Shown: one piece after another, positions 12,058-23,470 of the stretch
Numbering within the stretch: position 1 is the first letter of the stretch
How the letters are laid out: the number at the start of each line of letters is the position of its first letter
NCBI GenBank assembly: GCA_030340625.1
Contig: JAOPHQ010004855.1
Coordinates: 1 to 64,000 of the forward strand
From: Merluccius polli
Lineage: Eukaryota > Chordata > Actinopteri > Gadiformes > Merlucciidae
Direction: 5' to 3'
DNA length: 64,000 nt
Program-made: the position numbers and the translations under genes
The notes under the pieces: generated by a model
Database searches by the model: none
Told to the model about the DNA's origin: nothing
What the model saw: only the letters and a program-made list of their open reading frames with translations

Positions 12058-12360
12058 AAGAGGATGGGAGAGGGGACAAGGAGAGCAGGTTAGGAGAGGA
12101 GAGAAGGGGAGGAGAACAGGAGAGGAGGGGTGAGGAGAGGAGTTGCAAGGAGAGGAAAGAAGAGAAGAGGAAAGGAGTTGAGAGGAGAGAAGAGAAGAGG
12201 AGAGGAGTTGTAAGAAGAGGAGGTTGAGAAAAGGAGAGGAGAGGAGAGGAGAGGAGTTAGAAGGAGAGGAGGTGAGGAGAGGAGTTGCAAGGAGAGGACA
12301 GGAGAGAAGAAGAGAGGAGGTGGGATGCGAGGTAAGGAGTAAAGATGAGAAGGGGAGAGA
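12058..12360 (+). repeat. imperfect GAGGA purine tract
   Basis: About 300 bp of almost pure G and A on the plus strand built from GAGGAGAGGAG words with occasional TTG. Such polypurine-polypyrimidine stretches with mirror symmetry can adopt triplex structure; here it is intronic. Confidence 0.88.
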
Positions 12361-12957
12361 TGTTTTACCCTAAATGGCTCTATGTCCCTGTGACCGTGTG
12401 TGTGTCCACGTGTCGAGGATCAAGTGCTGTTTAGATTGGAGGGTGGATAAAAATTCCTCTCTGTCCACAAGCACCCCCCTCCGCTCCCCCACAACTCTCC
12501 TCCCCTCAGTCGCACCAAGACTGATGGAGAGTACTGAGGGTTAGAAGAAGAGGAATGGAGGGGGGGGCAGTGGGTAAAGGCTGAAGAGAGAGAGGATACA
12601 GCAGAAAAAGAGGAAGAGGAGGGTGTATCACCCTTCCTCACAGTAGGCATGAAGGTCTTGCGCAAGAAGGTATGAAGACGTCATTTGACATTATAAATCA
12701 CTGCCTTTTCAAAATGCCATTTATCGTCTCATATATTCTCTCAATATTCATCAAGTGAGCTCCAGATAGTCGACATTTTTACACTCATCAATAAATGTCC
12801 ACAATCAATTCAACTGGCTTACTAAGCGGTGAAATCCGATTTTCAAGAAAGTAATGAAGAATGGAATAAAATGGAAATGGAATAAAATGGAAATGGAGTG
12901 ACAGAGTGACGGGGAGAACATTTGGAATGCACTGAAAGACAGAGGAGAAAGTGGTGA

Positions 12958-13008
<51 letters not shown>

Positions 13009-13014
13009 GCTAGC

Positions 13015-13083
<69 letters not shown>
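12958..13083 (+). repeat. compound (TG)n microsatellite
   Basis: Two arrays, about 25 and 34 units, separated by TTGCTAGCT at 13008-13016. Confidence 0.98.
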
Positions 13084-13084
<1 letters not shown>

Positions 13085-13799
13085 TTGGTTGTGTGGTAAA
13101 TCACGACTAAGGCGGCCAACTAGTCCATGTTTTAGAGTAAACACAAGTGAATCACCTGTCCCTGAGACATGCTGCCAAGACACACTGTTTGGGATGTTTT
13201 ACATAAGCCACAGGCAACCTACTGTGTGTATGTGTGTGCGTGCATGCGTGCATGCGTTTGTATGTGGCAAGCAAGAATCAAAACGAACTGAAGACACTGC
13301 CAAGAACAACGGTGAACCCAGGTCTCTCTCTCTCTCCCTCTCTGACACACATGTGTATATTACTTTTTATTGCTCTCTAAAGTACACACTATTATCTATG
13401 TAATACACATACACTAAACACTAAGTATAAACACACGTGTGTGCAGTCACACACACACACCCACACACACACACACCCCCACACACACACACACACTAAT
13501 GTTTAGGCTAATGTTTTAACAGGCAGACAGTATAAAAGAAAGAAAGAACACACAAAAGAAAGCAGATGAAGGAAAGAAAGAATAACACCAATTATACATT
13601 CATTACTGACTGAGAGATTGAGTGGTTAAAGAGAGAGACATAAGGGCAGAGAGAGAGAGAGAGAAAGAGAGAGAGAGGGGGGGGGTGTAAGCAGCTGTCC
13701 TAACAGCTGGCTGGAAGGATTGATGTCTCAGTGAAATAAAACTCAACATATGTCTAAACATGAGGAGACGAGCCAGCCAGGAGAGACACTCTTTCACTA

Positions 13800-13833
<34 letters not shown>

Positions 13834-14865
13834 CACCATAGGCACATCAACACAAACGCAGGGACGTGCACGTTAGCAGTATTAGCTGCCCGTGCGTTGT
13901 GTGTTGTGAAGCCATTAAAAAAATAGCGGGGTTAGCATGGTTAGCCTGGTTGCGTGTTAGCGCAGTGTCTGTTACCAACAGACTATTTCCATCTGTCAGA
14001 GGATACCAACTCTGTGTGTGTCTGTGTATGTCTGTGGGAAGGAACAGTTTTGTCATCTCAGATGCACTCACCTTGACCACTAATGCACACATAGGCTACA
14101 ATAGCATTATAGCATTTTAATAGCATTCAGAACTAAGTTGTAACCACAACTGTCAATACGTTATATGCTATAATGTTATCGTAAATCATTTTATGAGGAA
14201 AAAGTCAGTCTTACTAAAATGATGTTCAACCAGCACAGCCACATTTTTATTAACTCAGTGTAAACATAGTATACCCAAAAAACTATTCAAAAAATGCTCA
14301 TAATAAACTACAGGCACGAGTTGTATAATATTGTCAATTTACTGCAACGTCCATGGTGCATTGTGCCGCAAGCGTGAGTCAAGTCGGCCAATGGGAACTT
14401 GTTTACATCCGGGTGAGAGAGCGTTGCGAGAGGCAGATATAAGCTTAGCTACTTCTGTTTAGAGTTTCGTATATTATATTTCTCGACCTGTGGACTATGT
14501 GGACAACATCATGCTAAACTATAAGCTTTGTATCAATACACAATTATATTTGCCATAGTTAGTAGCTGCCATATTACTGCACTTTTACTGCACATATTAC
14601 TGAAACTCTTGTGCTTTAAAACAGATTTGCTGACCTTCTTCAATTCTGTCCGTGTTATTATAATATATCCATGGTCTGTAATAGTTAATAAGGGAGATTG
14701 TGCCAAGTCCCACATCCACATCAGCCAGTGGGTTTGTATCGTATCATGGACTGGTCTGCACCGTCTTCTGTAGCTGCCGCAGACATTGTAATCCTCATCG
14801 TCACGGTATAAATGCTAGACCGTAATCTTCGTCAGCCTGCTGTGGTTCGGTTTTGCAAATACTAC

Positions 14866-15049
14866 GTGAGTAAACTCTGAAAATGGTAGTTTAGTAACGG
14901 CAATACTGCATAAATAAACATCGCAATTGCAAACTACCATGGTGCATGTATACAAGCATTGCTACTTTATGCATTGAATGAGCTGAAAGTGCATGAGTAA
15001 ACTCTAAAAAATAGTGGTTTAGTAATGGTAATACTGCATTTATAAACAT
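14866..15049 (+). repeat. direct duplication, period about 126 bp
   Basis: GTGAGTAAACTCTGAAAATGG...ATACTGCATAAATAAACAT (14866-14921) is repeated as ATGAGTAAACTCTAAAAAAT...ATACTGCATTTATAAACAT (about 14993-15049) with a few changes. Confidence 0.85.
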
Positions 15050-16376
15050 ACCCGTTTTGTCCATGCAGCGATACTTTATTACTTGGCTTAATAAATATCT
15101 GTCATTCCTTTCATTCAGTAAGACTTGGCTTAATTTAGACCTCATTTGATCCGTAGATTGGTTTTCATTGCTAGCAGCCATTGTAAAAGCCATTGTGTCG
15201 CTCTTCAGGCTAACAACAAGGCAACTGAATCTCACAGAGCTAAACTCCAAGGCGATTGCCCAGGGTGATTAAGCGCTTGTAATTTTTTGAAAACCCAGAA
15301 GTCCCGGGAAAAAGCCATTTGGAGGTTTTTTTTTAAACTCTCTAAATGTTTCCACCCAGTTTTAGCAACGAAACCTGGAAGATTGTCTTCAGTCTCTAGT
15401 TGAGAGAAGCATTTAGAGACTGACTTGTGAGTCTAAATTGTTTGAGGTTCCAAAATTTCCCAGGCCAGGCAAAAATAAAGGCCCCAACAGAACAAGCAGG
15501 GATTTGAACAACATCAGTAAGCTAATAAAATAATGCATCAAGAGGCCGATCCAATATGGCCGTGCTCATTCAGCGGCGCTCCATTTACCAACTCACAGCA
15601 TGGTGCTCGACCTGAATTAGGCAGAAGATAGGATTTTCCACCAAGGTGTGGACACGACAACGCGACAGCCTGGTGTGTTAAACTTGTCGCTGAGTCCAAC
15701 TGACAGAGATAGTGACCCCCCCCCCCCCCCAGCCTCCATGCCCCAATCTCCAGTGTACTCCCAACCTGTTCCTGAAACTACAGGCGGTCAATCACACACA
15801 CACACACAGAAATACAGTACCTCTCAGTATCCCCTCTCCCAGCGCATCTAATAAACGTCCCTAATTTCCTCGGAGGGGGATTAAAAGAAGGGAATTTGTG
15901 TGTAAGTGAATCTAAACAAAGTACAAAGTGCCTGAGGGTTCAAAGCCGGGCCATTGAGGTTTCACGAGGATTGAACTGGTTTCACTTTGAATTCACCCCC
16001 CATTCCACCCATTAGAGAAAAAAAAAAACGTTTTTATTCCCCTTTTTCAAACTCAACATTGAGTCATGCATCATGAATCACTTAGCTGTTGTCCACTTGG
16101 TGAACTAGCTTCTCAATTAAATGTGATTTTGAGCCTATACTTGCTTGCATATTAATGGAACACTGAACGGGGGGTGGTCCATGAAGCTCAACAAATTGAT
16201 TGGATCTGGGAGGCATGAGACATTGATCAAGCACACTGAAAGCATGAGATTGTCTTATCAGACCATACTAAATACATTTATCAGTATCTGGGCAAAGATC
16301 ACCAGATCTCTCACTCACTGTCTTCTCTGAATTGCTTTAGTCACTCTTGGTTGTATTTCCCCTTGCAGTAATATTG

Positions 16377-16530
16377 AAGAGAGGGCCAAACTCACTGGGG
16401 GTTGACTGCACTGTCCTTACATTAGTATAGAAGAGAGGGCAGAATTCAGTAGAGCTGAATTGACTGTCCGTATAATAATATAGAAGAGAGGGCCAATTTC
16501 AATAGAGTTGAATGGACTGTCCTATCAAGA
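16377..16530 (+). repeat. 53-bp tandem repeat, about three copies
   Basis: GAAGAGAGGGC recurs at 16377, 16430 and 16483, each followed by a TTGACTGYMCTGTCC-like segment. Spacing is 53 bp both times; copies differ by several substitutions. Confidence 0.88.
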
Positions 16531-16691
16531 GCCTATAGGTTTGTGACAGTCACACTCACTTGATACATAGTTGCTCCTGATGTCTTTTGTTTTCCCCATA
16601 AAAATACACTTTTACCTTTTTTTTCTCCTGGTTCAGGGCCTCCATCTTCTGGTTCCACTTTAGCCATAATATGTGAAACCTGATCCCTAGC

Positions 16692-16807
<116 letters not shown>

Positions 16808-17280
16808 CATGATAATGTGTGTGTGGTTCAGACACAATGGCTGTGTTGTTGTGGACAGGCCCTTGGGGAGTTGGGGGGGGGCAGGGTGAAGGTCACTGGG
16901 GAGAGATGGGGGGTACAGAGAGGCCAACATGGGTAGGGGTCAGGGGTCAGGGGGAAAGAGAAATGTAGAAATGTACCTGAGTAGCTGAGTAAGGCTTCAC
17001 AATTTTTAAAAAATCACTGTCGACGACTTGTATCATAACAAAATTTAAAAAGTAACAAAGACACAATGTTGTTCTGTTAAATATACGTAAACTGTCATCC
17101 AGAAGCCCCGTGCTCCCAGCTGGTCCTGGTACCACATGCTGGCTGGGATCTGCTCATGCTATGGAGGACTAGACATATCCCATAATTCTCTCTGAATCAG
17201 TTCCTCTTCAGGGCCCATTGGCTGCTGGTGCTGGACTTTAAATATTTTATTTATAATTTACAAAGACACGACAGAAAAAG

Positions 17281-17381
<101 letters not shown>

Positions 17382-17824
17382 AGCAGGTTCACACAGGTAA
17401 ACACACGTGCACACACACATAAATACAGACAGTGACAAACAGTGCATATGAACACTGACATATACACAACCTTGATCTGAAAATCCTATAGAGAAAGACA
17501 AACGTAGAGACAAGCCCTTGCTAATTAGCCTATAGCTTTATCCCTGGGACCAACAAGCCATAATTACAGCTGTCCACCTGGACCTGACTTTATGAAGACA
17601 TCAGCCTGTAGTGTACACACACACACACACACATACTGGCACGGACAAGAGTAAAAGTCATAGCAGATTACACAGACTATCTGACTGCCAAACAGCATGA
17701 ATGCCAGTCAAAGGCATAGTGAGTGAGTGACCAGTCAAATTGAGTGACCAGGCATTAATCCATAATTATACACTGTACACACACATCCCCCCAACACACA
17801 CACACACACCAGCCATCCTTGAGC

Positions 17825-17940
17825 CAGATGCTTACTGGCTGCAACCCTTACCTGCTCCTTCATGAAAGCTACCTGAATTCAACGCAAGTTGCCTTGGGTG
17901 AAAGTGTTTGTTAAATGACTATATAGTAAATAGTAAAATA
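17825..17940 (+). mobile_element. SINE 3' portion, 5'-truncated
   Basis: Only the second half is present: CCTGCTCCTTCATGAAAGC, then GCCTTGGGTGAAAGTGTTTG and TTAAATGACTATATAG. These match the tail portions of the SINE copies at 4.3 and 30.4 kb. Confidence 0.6.
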
Positions 17941-19318
17941 GCAAAGTGCCAGCCTATTCTTCTTGTGTCAGACTTCTTCTGACACAAGGAATGTCAGAAA
18001 CCTCTAGAATGAATGAAGTGTTTGCCATTATGTGGAGTGTTAGCTACGCTGCGGAGCGGCCCTGGGCTCAGCCAGACTGCTGCCGACACTGGCACTAACC
18101 TGGGATAGAGCCAAAGTGCCAGCCAAAGCCCCCCCACCACCACCAGTCCCTGGGTCCAACACAGTACCGCTAATGATAATGAGTTGGTCAGAAACAGGCC
18201 ACTTTGATTGCATATTTCACTGCAATGAATACCAAATGATTCACATTCAAACATATAGGTCCCTCCCATTTTGTTTAAAATATTATTTTATTATTGCCAG
18301 AAAAACTGCAAATATGTTGAACACAAAATGTCTGATCATAGCTTGTAAGCTGCCTACTTCCAAACCCTAAAACTGTTTCATTAACATGTATAAGTATATT
18401 CTGCAGAGCTGTGACCGTGTGAGTTCACATTTATTTATTTATTTTTGTAAGATGATAAGATGTTATTATCTGAAGCATAGTGAGGTTTAGAACAATCAAA
18501 GCATACAATCTAAATTAGAACTACAGAAGAGCCAAACTGCTGCATGACAAAGTTTCTAAACAACAACTGGACAGAGTGCAGAGTAGCTATAGGAATCAGA
18601 ACAAGCTTTCTCTTTTTTTTTATTAGCAGTAGTGCATAAAAGTTACATCTGCGATAGTTACATTTCAACCAAATGCATTTGACTTAATTAAACAATATAG
18701 CTAAAAACTTGGGTTGTACACCAAACTTTGAGATGCTTATCAGCAATGTGTCATTGGAGATCTCAAATGTATTATTTTATTCATAGCTCATTGTTCATCT
18801 CATTTTCATTCTTTTCTTCTCATATTGGAAGGCACAATGAGAGGGAATAAAGCAGCATTCAGCACAGGGACACGTCTAGTGCTTTGCTTGGTTCTGTTGC
18901 TGTTCTCTGGGTCTGGCCTTGGACATGTCTCTTTACAACAACCAGCCTACCAGTTGGATAAGTGCTCAGGGCTTTAAAACAGTACAGAGAAAGCCTTTTG
19001 TTAGTGGCCTCCATTTCCTAACCGCCACACAATATGAGCATAATTCAGTTTGAATACAAAAAAAAGAAAGAAAACGATTTGGAAAATGGTAGACGTCGAG
19101 TCGCCCTGTTGGCTCATGTGTGTGTGTGTTGTTTTTTTTATGAAAGAATGTTTCCTGCGCACGCCAAAAAAAATTAGACAATAGTCGAGAGCAAGTGCTT
19201 TTTCATTCCTAGGGAGCAGTTGGGCGAAAATAAAAAATACAGAAAGAAAAGGAACATATAAAAGCTAACTAAGCCCTCCCACCCTCCCGATCCACATGAC
19301 CCTCTTCCTCACGTGAGC

Positions 19319-19353
<35 letters not shown>

Positions 19354-19809
19354 CACGCACATGCTCTCACATCCCCAAATACACACACACACACAAACTT
19401 ACACACACACTCACCGAACCGAGCAAGGCCGTTTCAATTCATTACTGTCAGAGGCACTCTAGTTGGTTTAAGTAGCGGGCAGCGCGGTGCGCCAACAGGG
19501 GGTTGAGAGTGGCGTGGGGTTTAGCTACGATAGTGTCCTTGTTTTAGCTGCGGGCTCCACCACTGTTACGCTAAGTGAGTGCTCAGTGGCTAATAGGCTG
19601 CCCTCCATTTGATCATATAATGGATGTAACCTGGAGGCGCCCCCCCCCCCCCAACAAGCGTCTAACAGCAGGGGGTAGAGAGCGAGGTGAGGAAAGGAAG
19701 GGCCGATCGGTGTCTAGTCGTCCACATGATCAAATATTGTCATCTTGCAGGAGAGGGGTCTTGATAGGATTGTTTCATGTGTTCTGAGTATAGGTCTTAT
19801 AGATTATGC

Positions 19810-19811
<2 letters not shown>

Positions 19812-19866
<55 letters not shown>
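19812..19866 (+). repeat. (CT)n microsatellite
   Basis: About 27 units. Confidence 0.98.
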
Positions 19867-19869
<3 letters not shown>

Positions 19870-20221
19870 AAACATCACTCACTAAATTGTTTTGTCTATA
19901 TATAGAAGTAAATAAGTAAAAATATAGAAGAATATGAGGAAGAATTGAGGAAATCTAAAAAAAAATAAATAAATAAAAAAATTAAAAAAACAATAGTGAA
20001 AGTGTTGTGCGTTGGGGATTAGGGATGTCACGAGAACCGATACTTTAGTACCAAGTCGATGCAACAACTCTGAAAACGTGACGGTACTCGTTTTTCTACA
20101 GTACCTACAGTACATAGGTACCGGGGATTCAATTCCTCCGCACACTGGTATACACCTAGTGTACAGCATATACACCTACAAGTGTTCTAGTCTGCCGTTA
20201 AATGCTAGAGGAACACAGAAG

Positions 20222-20449
20222 ATGGCGGCTGCAACTGCAGACAGCTTCGCCTCGACTCGTCGTGAAAAAAAATAGTAAGAGCCATGTATAGAAGTACTTT
20301 GCGTTTGAGGCGGATGATCAGGGATTCGTAGAAAAACATTATGCAAACGGTGCCATCGAGTTTTTCAAAACAAAGGAGGAAACACTTCCTTCCTTAACTC
20401 AGCGAAGCACCTCAAAGACAGACATCCAGATGTAATCAAAGAAATCAAG
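20222..20449 (+). pseudogene. hAT transposase N-terminal exon remnant (BED zinc finger)
   Basis: ATG at 20222 gives MAAATADSFASTRREKK, then two stop codons. Further on, KYFAFEADDQGFVEK is in frame, and after a one-base shift TLCKRCHRVF and HLKDRHPDVI follow, ending at an AAG/GTGAGT donor. The order (aromatic KYF motif, CxxC, then HLxxxH) is that of BED zinc fingers (C2H2-like, DNA-binding) in hAT transposases and ZBED proteins. Stop codons and the shift show it is broken. It lies inside the transposon at 20020-21084. Confidence 0.8.
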
Positions 20450-20770
20450 GTGAGTTTTACGTCATGTTAACATTACATTAACAACCTATCCAAAGTGTTA
20501 TCTTGGTTATCCTTATCCTGAAATACACGTTACCATTATTTGTTTGAGACAGCCGGCATTGCTGTGTAGCCAATTATGTTGCAAGCGGCGTCTACAATGG
20601 CTAAATGCTAAAGGCTACCTATGTTTAGGCTAACGTAACCATAGATTGTAGTACTAGGCTACTGTCCTTACTGTTCAGTCTGTGTCATCCGTCATCAAAA
20701 CACAACGTAATGTTGTGCTATCGTAAAAAGTTAATTGTAATTAAGCACAGTATTGTTTGTTTTAAATATA

Positions 20771-20950
20771 CTTGAAGGCTACATGCCACTGTTCTTTTTT
20801 TGTAATGTTAATAGTTGTTTCTTTTTATTTATTGCTTGAAGGCTACATGCCATTGCTGTTTTTTATAATGTTAATAGTGGTTTATTTTTATTTATAACTC
20901 GAACGCTACATGCCAATGTTGTTTTTTGTAATGTTCAAATGTTTTTAATA
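20771..20950 (+). repeat. 64-bp tandem triplication inside hAT element
   Basis: Three copies start at 20771, 20835 and 20898, each beginning CTTGAAGGCTACATGCCA or a close variant (CTCGAACGCTACATGCCA in the third) and continuing into a T-rich part with TAATGTT. Spacing is 64 and 63 bp. Confidence 0.9.
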
Positions 20951-21324
20951 AAGGACTGTATGTTGAAGTACATGGGATTTATTGTTTTGTTTTTTACTGT
21001 GGTATCGAATTGGGTATCGAGAATCTTGGAATTTAACTGGTATTGGTATTGACTACTAAATTGTTTAGTATCGTGACATCCCTATTGGGGATGGAGATTC
21101 ACTGATTAGTGAAGCTTCATTCTGGTACCCCATTACTCATGGGGACAGAAATGAAAAGAAGACAATGACCCCATGCCACATATTAACAACAAAAACACAC
21201 ATGATTTCTACATACAGTCCTAACTAAGGCTCTCACACTACACCCAACCTTTACTACATTTTCCCTCCCCCCCTGGTGCACTCTGACATACCTCGTTATT
21301 ATACACTGAATTACTAAAGCCTAA

Positions 21325-21963
21325 TTTATACTCCTGCGTAAAGTGCCGTACGTCGGTTACGGAGAGCCCTCTACGTCGCCGGAGAGCCTGTCGGAGAGCC
21401 TCTCCGGCGTCTCCGGCTGCATGAAATATTTTTTAAGTGTCCGTCACTCCGTCAACGGACAACAGAGACGGCAAGGGCTGCGATTGGTCCTCTAAAAACG
21501 CCATCACCCGCTTCACAAAGACAAACGGTGACATGTTAAGGAAAGAGGACCAGGATGATGCGATGCACGACATATACACTATGCTCTATGGACACATAAA
21601 GCTCCAGAATGCCAACCCGACCTACTTGAACCTATAACTTAAAAGAGACGGTGGCAAATTGCACTACATGGGTATAAATAGTTTGTTTTTAGCAATTACG
21701 TTTTTTACTTTTAAAGCATTTAATTGTTTATTATAATTTATCCCCTTTTAACTATCCCTCTTATTTATCCCTTTTGTACTTGTTTACTTGTGTGAAATGT
21801 TGTGTGAATCTTGTGTGAAATCTTGTTTACTTTGCACCTGGTTTGTTTTGTGGGCGGGAAATTGCATTGCGTATCCGGCACCACGACAGAGAACTATGAG
21901 GGCTCGAGGGGTCTCCGTGGTTACGCAGTTGGATAGCGCAATACACAGTTGTAGAAGTATAAC
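21325..21963. mobile_element. possible DNA transposon fragment with imperfect inverted ends
   Basis: The left end TTTATACTCCTGCGTAA and the right end in reverse complement GTTATACTTCTAC are similar. Further in, GGTTACGGAGAGCCCTC on the left resembles CGTAACCACGGAGACCCCTC on the right. Internal GGAGAGCC words repeat. The TATACTYCTGCG type of end resembles fish PIF/Harbinger non-autonomous elements. A short frame at 21437-21637 has no recognised domain. No target duplication was found. Confidence 0.45.
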
Positions 21964-22727
21964 CACCGCTTAACACACACACACTCGGACACACACACAC
22001 ACCACTTGCTTTCTGTGAACAGTAGTAGATGAAAGTGGGAGCTACCTATGTTTCAAGACGTGCTACGATGCCTCAGGCCACTAAAGTCTGAATCACATGA
22101 CCATATCAATAACAAAGTAAAGGCTCTAAATGAGGAGATTCAGGAGCTCCTCTGATAGCATGTCAATTACCACATGGGGGGTGGAGGCCAATGTGTGCAC
22201 ATGCATGTGTGCACATGCGTGTGTTTGTGTGTGTGTGTGTGTGTGTGTTCAGGCGTAGCTGTGCGTGTGGGGTTGTGGATGTTTGTGTGTGATGTGTGTG
22301 TGTGTAATCCAGATCTGAGGAACACAGAGGAAAGAGAAAGTAGTGTGTGTGTGTTCTCTTGTTGATCTTATGATCTGACGAGAGAAGGAACTGTCTCTTG
22401 TAATTTAATAGCGGCATCAAAGATCTTTTGAAGAGGATGTGGTGGGGAGAGAAAACTAAAGACAACACACAGGTGAAGCTGTCCTCGCTCTGGAGCATTT
22501 AACTCAAACACAGGGTCTCACCAGGAGCCCCCAGACACAGCCAAGAGCCTGGAGGTGAAATACTGTGGAACACTTTCACCATTCAAATTAAATCCCATTC
22601 ACTCCCACTTCTCAATGTCTACATTTTCAAATGTTCATGTCAGTTTTAGATTTCCGCTAAGAAGGGGCAGCATGCACCATGCACACAAACACACACACAA
22701 CAAACACACATTATCCCCCATATAAAA

Positions 22728-22743
22728 CACACACACACACACA

Positions 22744-22778
<35 letters not shown>

Positions 22779-22828
22779 GCACCATCCCCCCTACCCCCCA
22801 CACTCACACACAAACACTCATCCCCCCA

Positions 22829-22858
<30 letters not shown>
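22728..22858 (+). repeat. compound CA/CT array beside sox6 exon 2 donor
   Basis: (CA)n, TCTCTCTC, (CA)n, CCCCCC interruptions and (CA)n again, ending eight bases from the sox6 exon 2 donor. On the sox6 strand it reads mostly (GT)n. Confidence 0.93.
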
Positions 22859-22859
<1 letters not shown>

Positions 22860-22866
22860 TTCCTAC

Positions 22867-23077
22867 CGTCCTGCTCCGTCTTGGTGAGCTCCACCAGCTT
22901 CTTCTGCTTCAGTGTGTCCACCACGTCCGCCAGACTCCCCTTGCGGCGCTCCGGTGTCCCGAAGGCCAGCGCGGAGATGGTCTCGCCCCGCTCCCGGGAG
23001 TACTCCTCGGGCTTGGCGGGGGAGGTGTTCCGGTACGAGTAGGCTGAGCCCACCTTGCTGCCCTGTTCACTGTTGTC
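22867..23077 (-). CDS. sox6: sox6 second coding exon (SoxD N-terminal conserved block)
   Basis: The acceptor is CCCCAG/GAC and the donor GACG/GTAGGA. The exon is 211 nt: 70 full codons plus one base (phase 0 in, phase 1 out). It encodes YSYRNTSP, then GTPERRKGSLADVVDTLKQK followed by a KLVELTKTEQD tail, the hallmark N-terminal block of SOX5/SOX6. The YSxRNTS lead and TxTEQ tail fit SOX6 better than SOX5. This block precedes the leucine zipper in SoxD proteins, which have no classic activation domain and act mainly as cofactors. The intron side of the donor runs into (GT)n eight bases downstream, and the acceptor is preceded by a short (GT)n, both read on the minus strand. Confidence 0.95.
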
Positions 23078-23220
23078 CTGGGGATCACACACACACACAC
23101 ACACGATGAGTGATAAAACACGTGTGTGTGTGTGTGTGTGTAAAATGTATGTATGTATGTATGGCTGGATATATGCATGTACAGTATATGCCTGTCTATG
23201 TGTCTGTGTCTGCCTAGTCT

Positions 23221-23470
23221 CGCATAGCCAGACCTATCTCCACACTTTGTTTTAGTGCTGTGCCAGTGCTGGAGAAAGGTCTGGCTCTGCTCACTATCAT
23301 TCTGGCATAGGGGGAAAAAAAACACTCCATCTTGTTTGTATTTCTTTAACCAATCACAATCATCTTGGGCGGCGCTAAGCCCAGGATGCAACAAAGGTAT
23401 AAGCACGCCCAGACCCTGCTATTGGGTGACTATTGCAGTCGCCCAATGGCAGGCTTGGGTGGGCTTATAC
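23221..23470. mobile_element. fold-back (palindromic) repeat element
   Basis: Two palindromes occur together. Arms at 23226-23242 (AGCCAGACCTATCTCCA) and 23270-23286 are inverted with one mismatch and a 27-nt loop. A second imperfect palindrome of 74 bp spans 23397-23470, beginning GTATAAGC and ending GCTTATAC, with CCAATAG/ATTGGG-type inner arms. Looks like a MITE or fold-back element; boundaries are approximate. Confidence 0.55.

Larger units (their letters stand above)
20020..21084 (+). mobile_element. hAT-type DNA transposon with decayed BED-finger exon, 1065 bp
   Basis: Perfect 14-bp terminal inverted repeats, TAGGGATGTCACGA (20020-20033) and its complement (21071-21084), lie inside a perfect 8-bp duplication TTGGGGAT (20012-20019, 21085-21092). 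Inside, a transposase first-exon remnant is followed by non-coding sequence and a 64-bp triplicated repeat. This is an internally deleted, non-autonomous copy: the catalytic part of the transposase is absent. The subterminal sequence contains GGTACC/GATAC words on both sides. Confidence 0.95.

Noticed and set aside
16377..16530. Regularly spaced repeats that could suggest a CRISPR array
   Set aside because: Direct 53-bp tandem units without unique spacers, in eukaryotic intronic DNA.
16611..16680. Possible minus-strand exon (AKVEPEDGGPEPGEKK, with CAG before and GGTAAAAG after)
   Set aside because: The known SOX6 sequence is continuous between the exons at 22867 and 10545 (phase 1 joins GAG), so no exon is needed here. 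The peptide matches nothing I recognise, and the two frames are equally open.
21437..21637. 66-codon plus-strand frame with many charged residues
   Set aside because: Lies inside a probable DNA transposon; no domain recognised and no splice partner.
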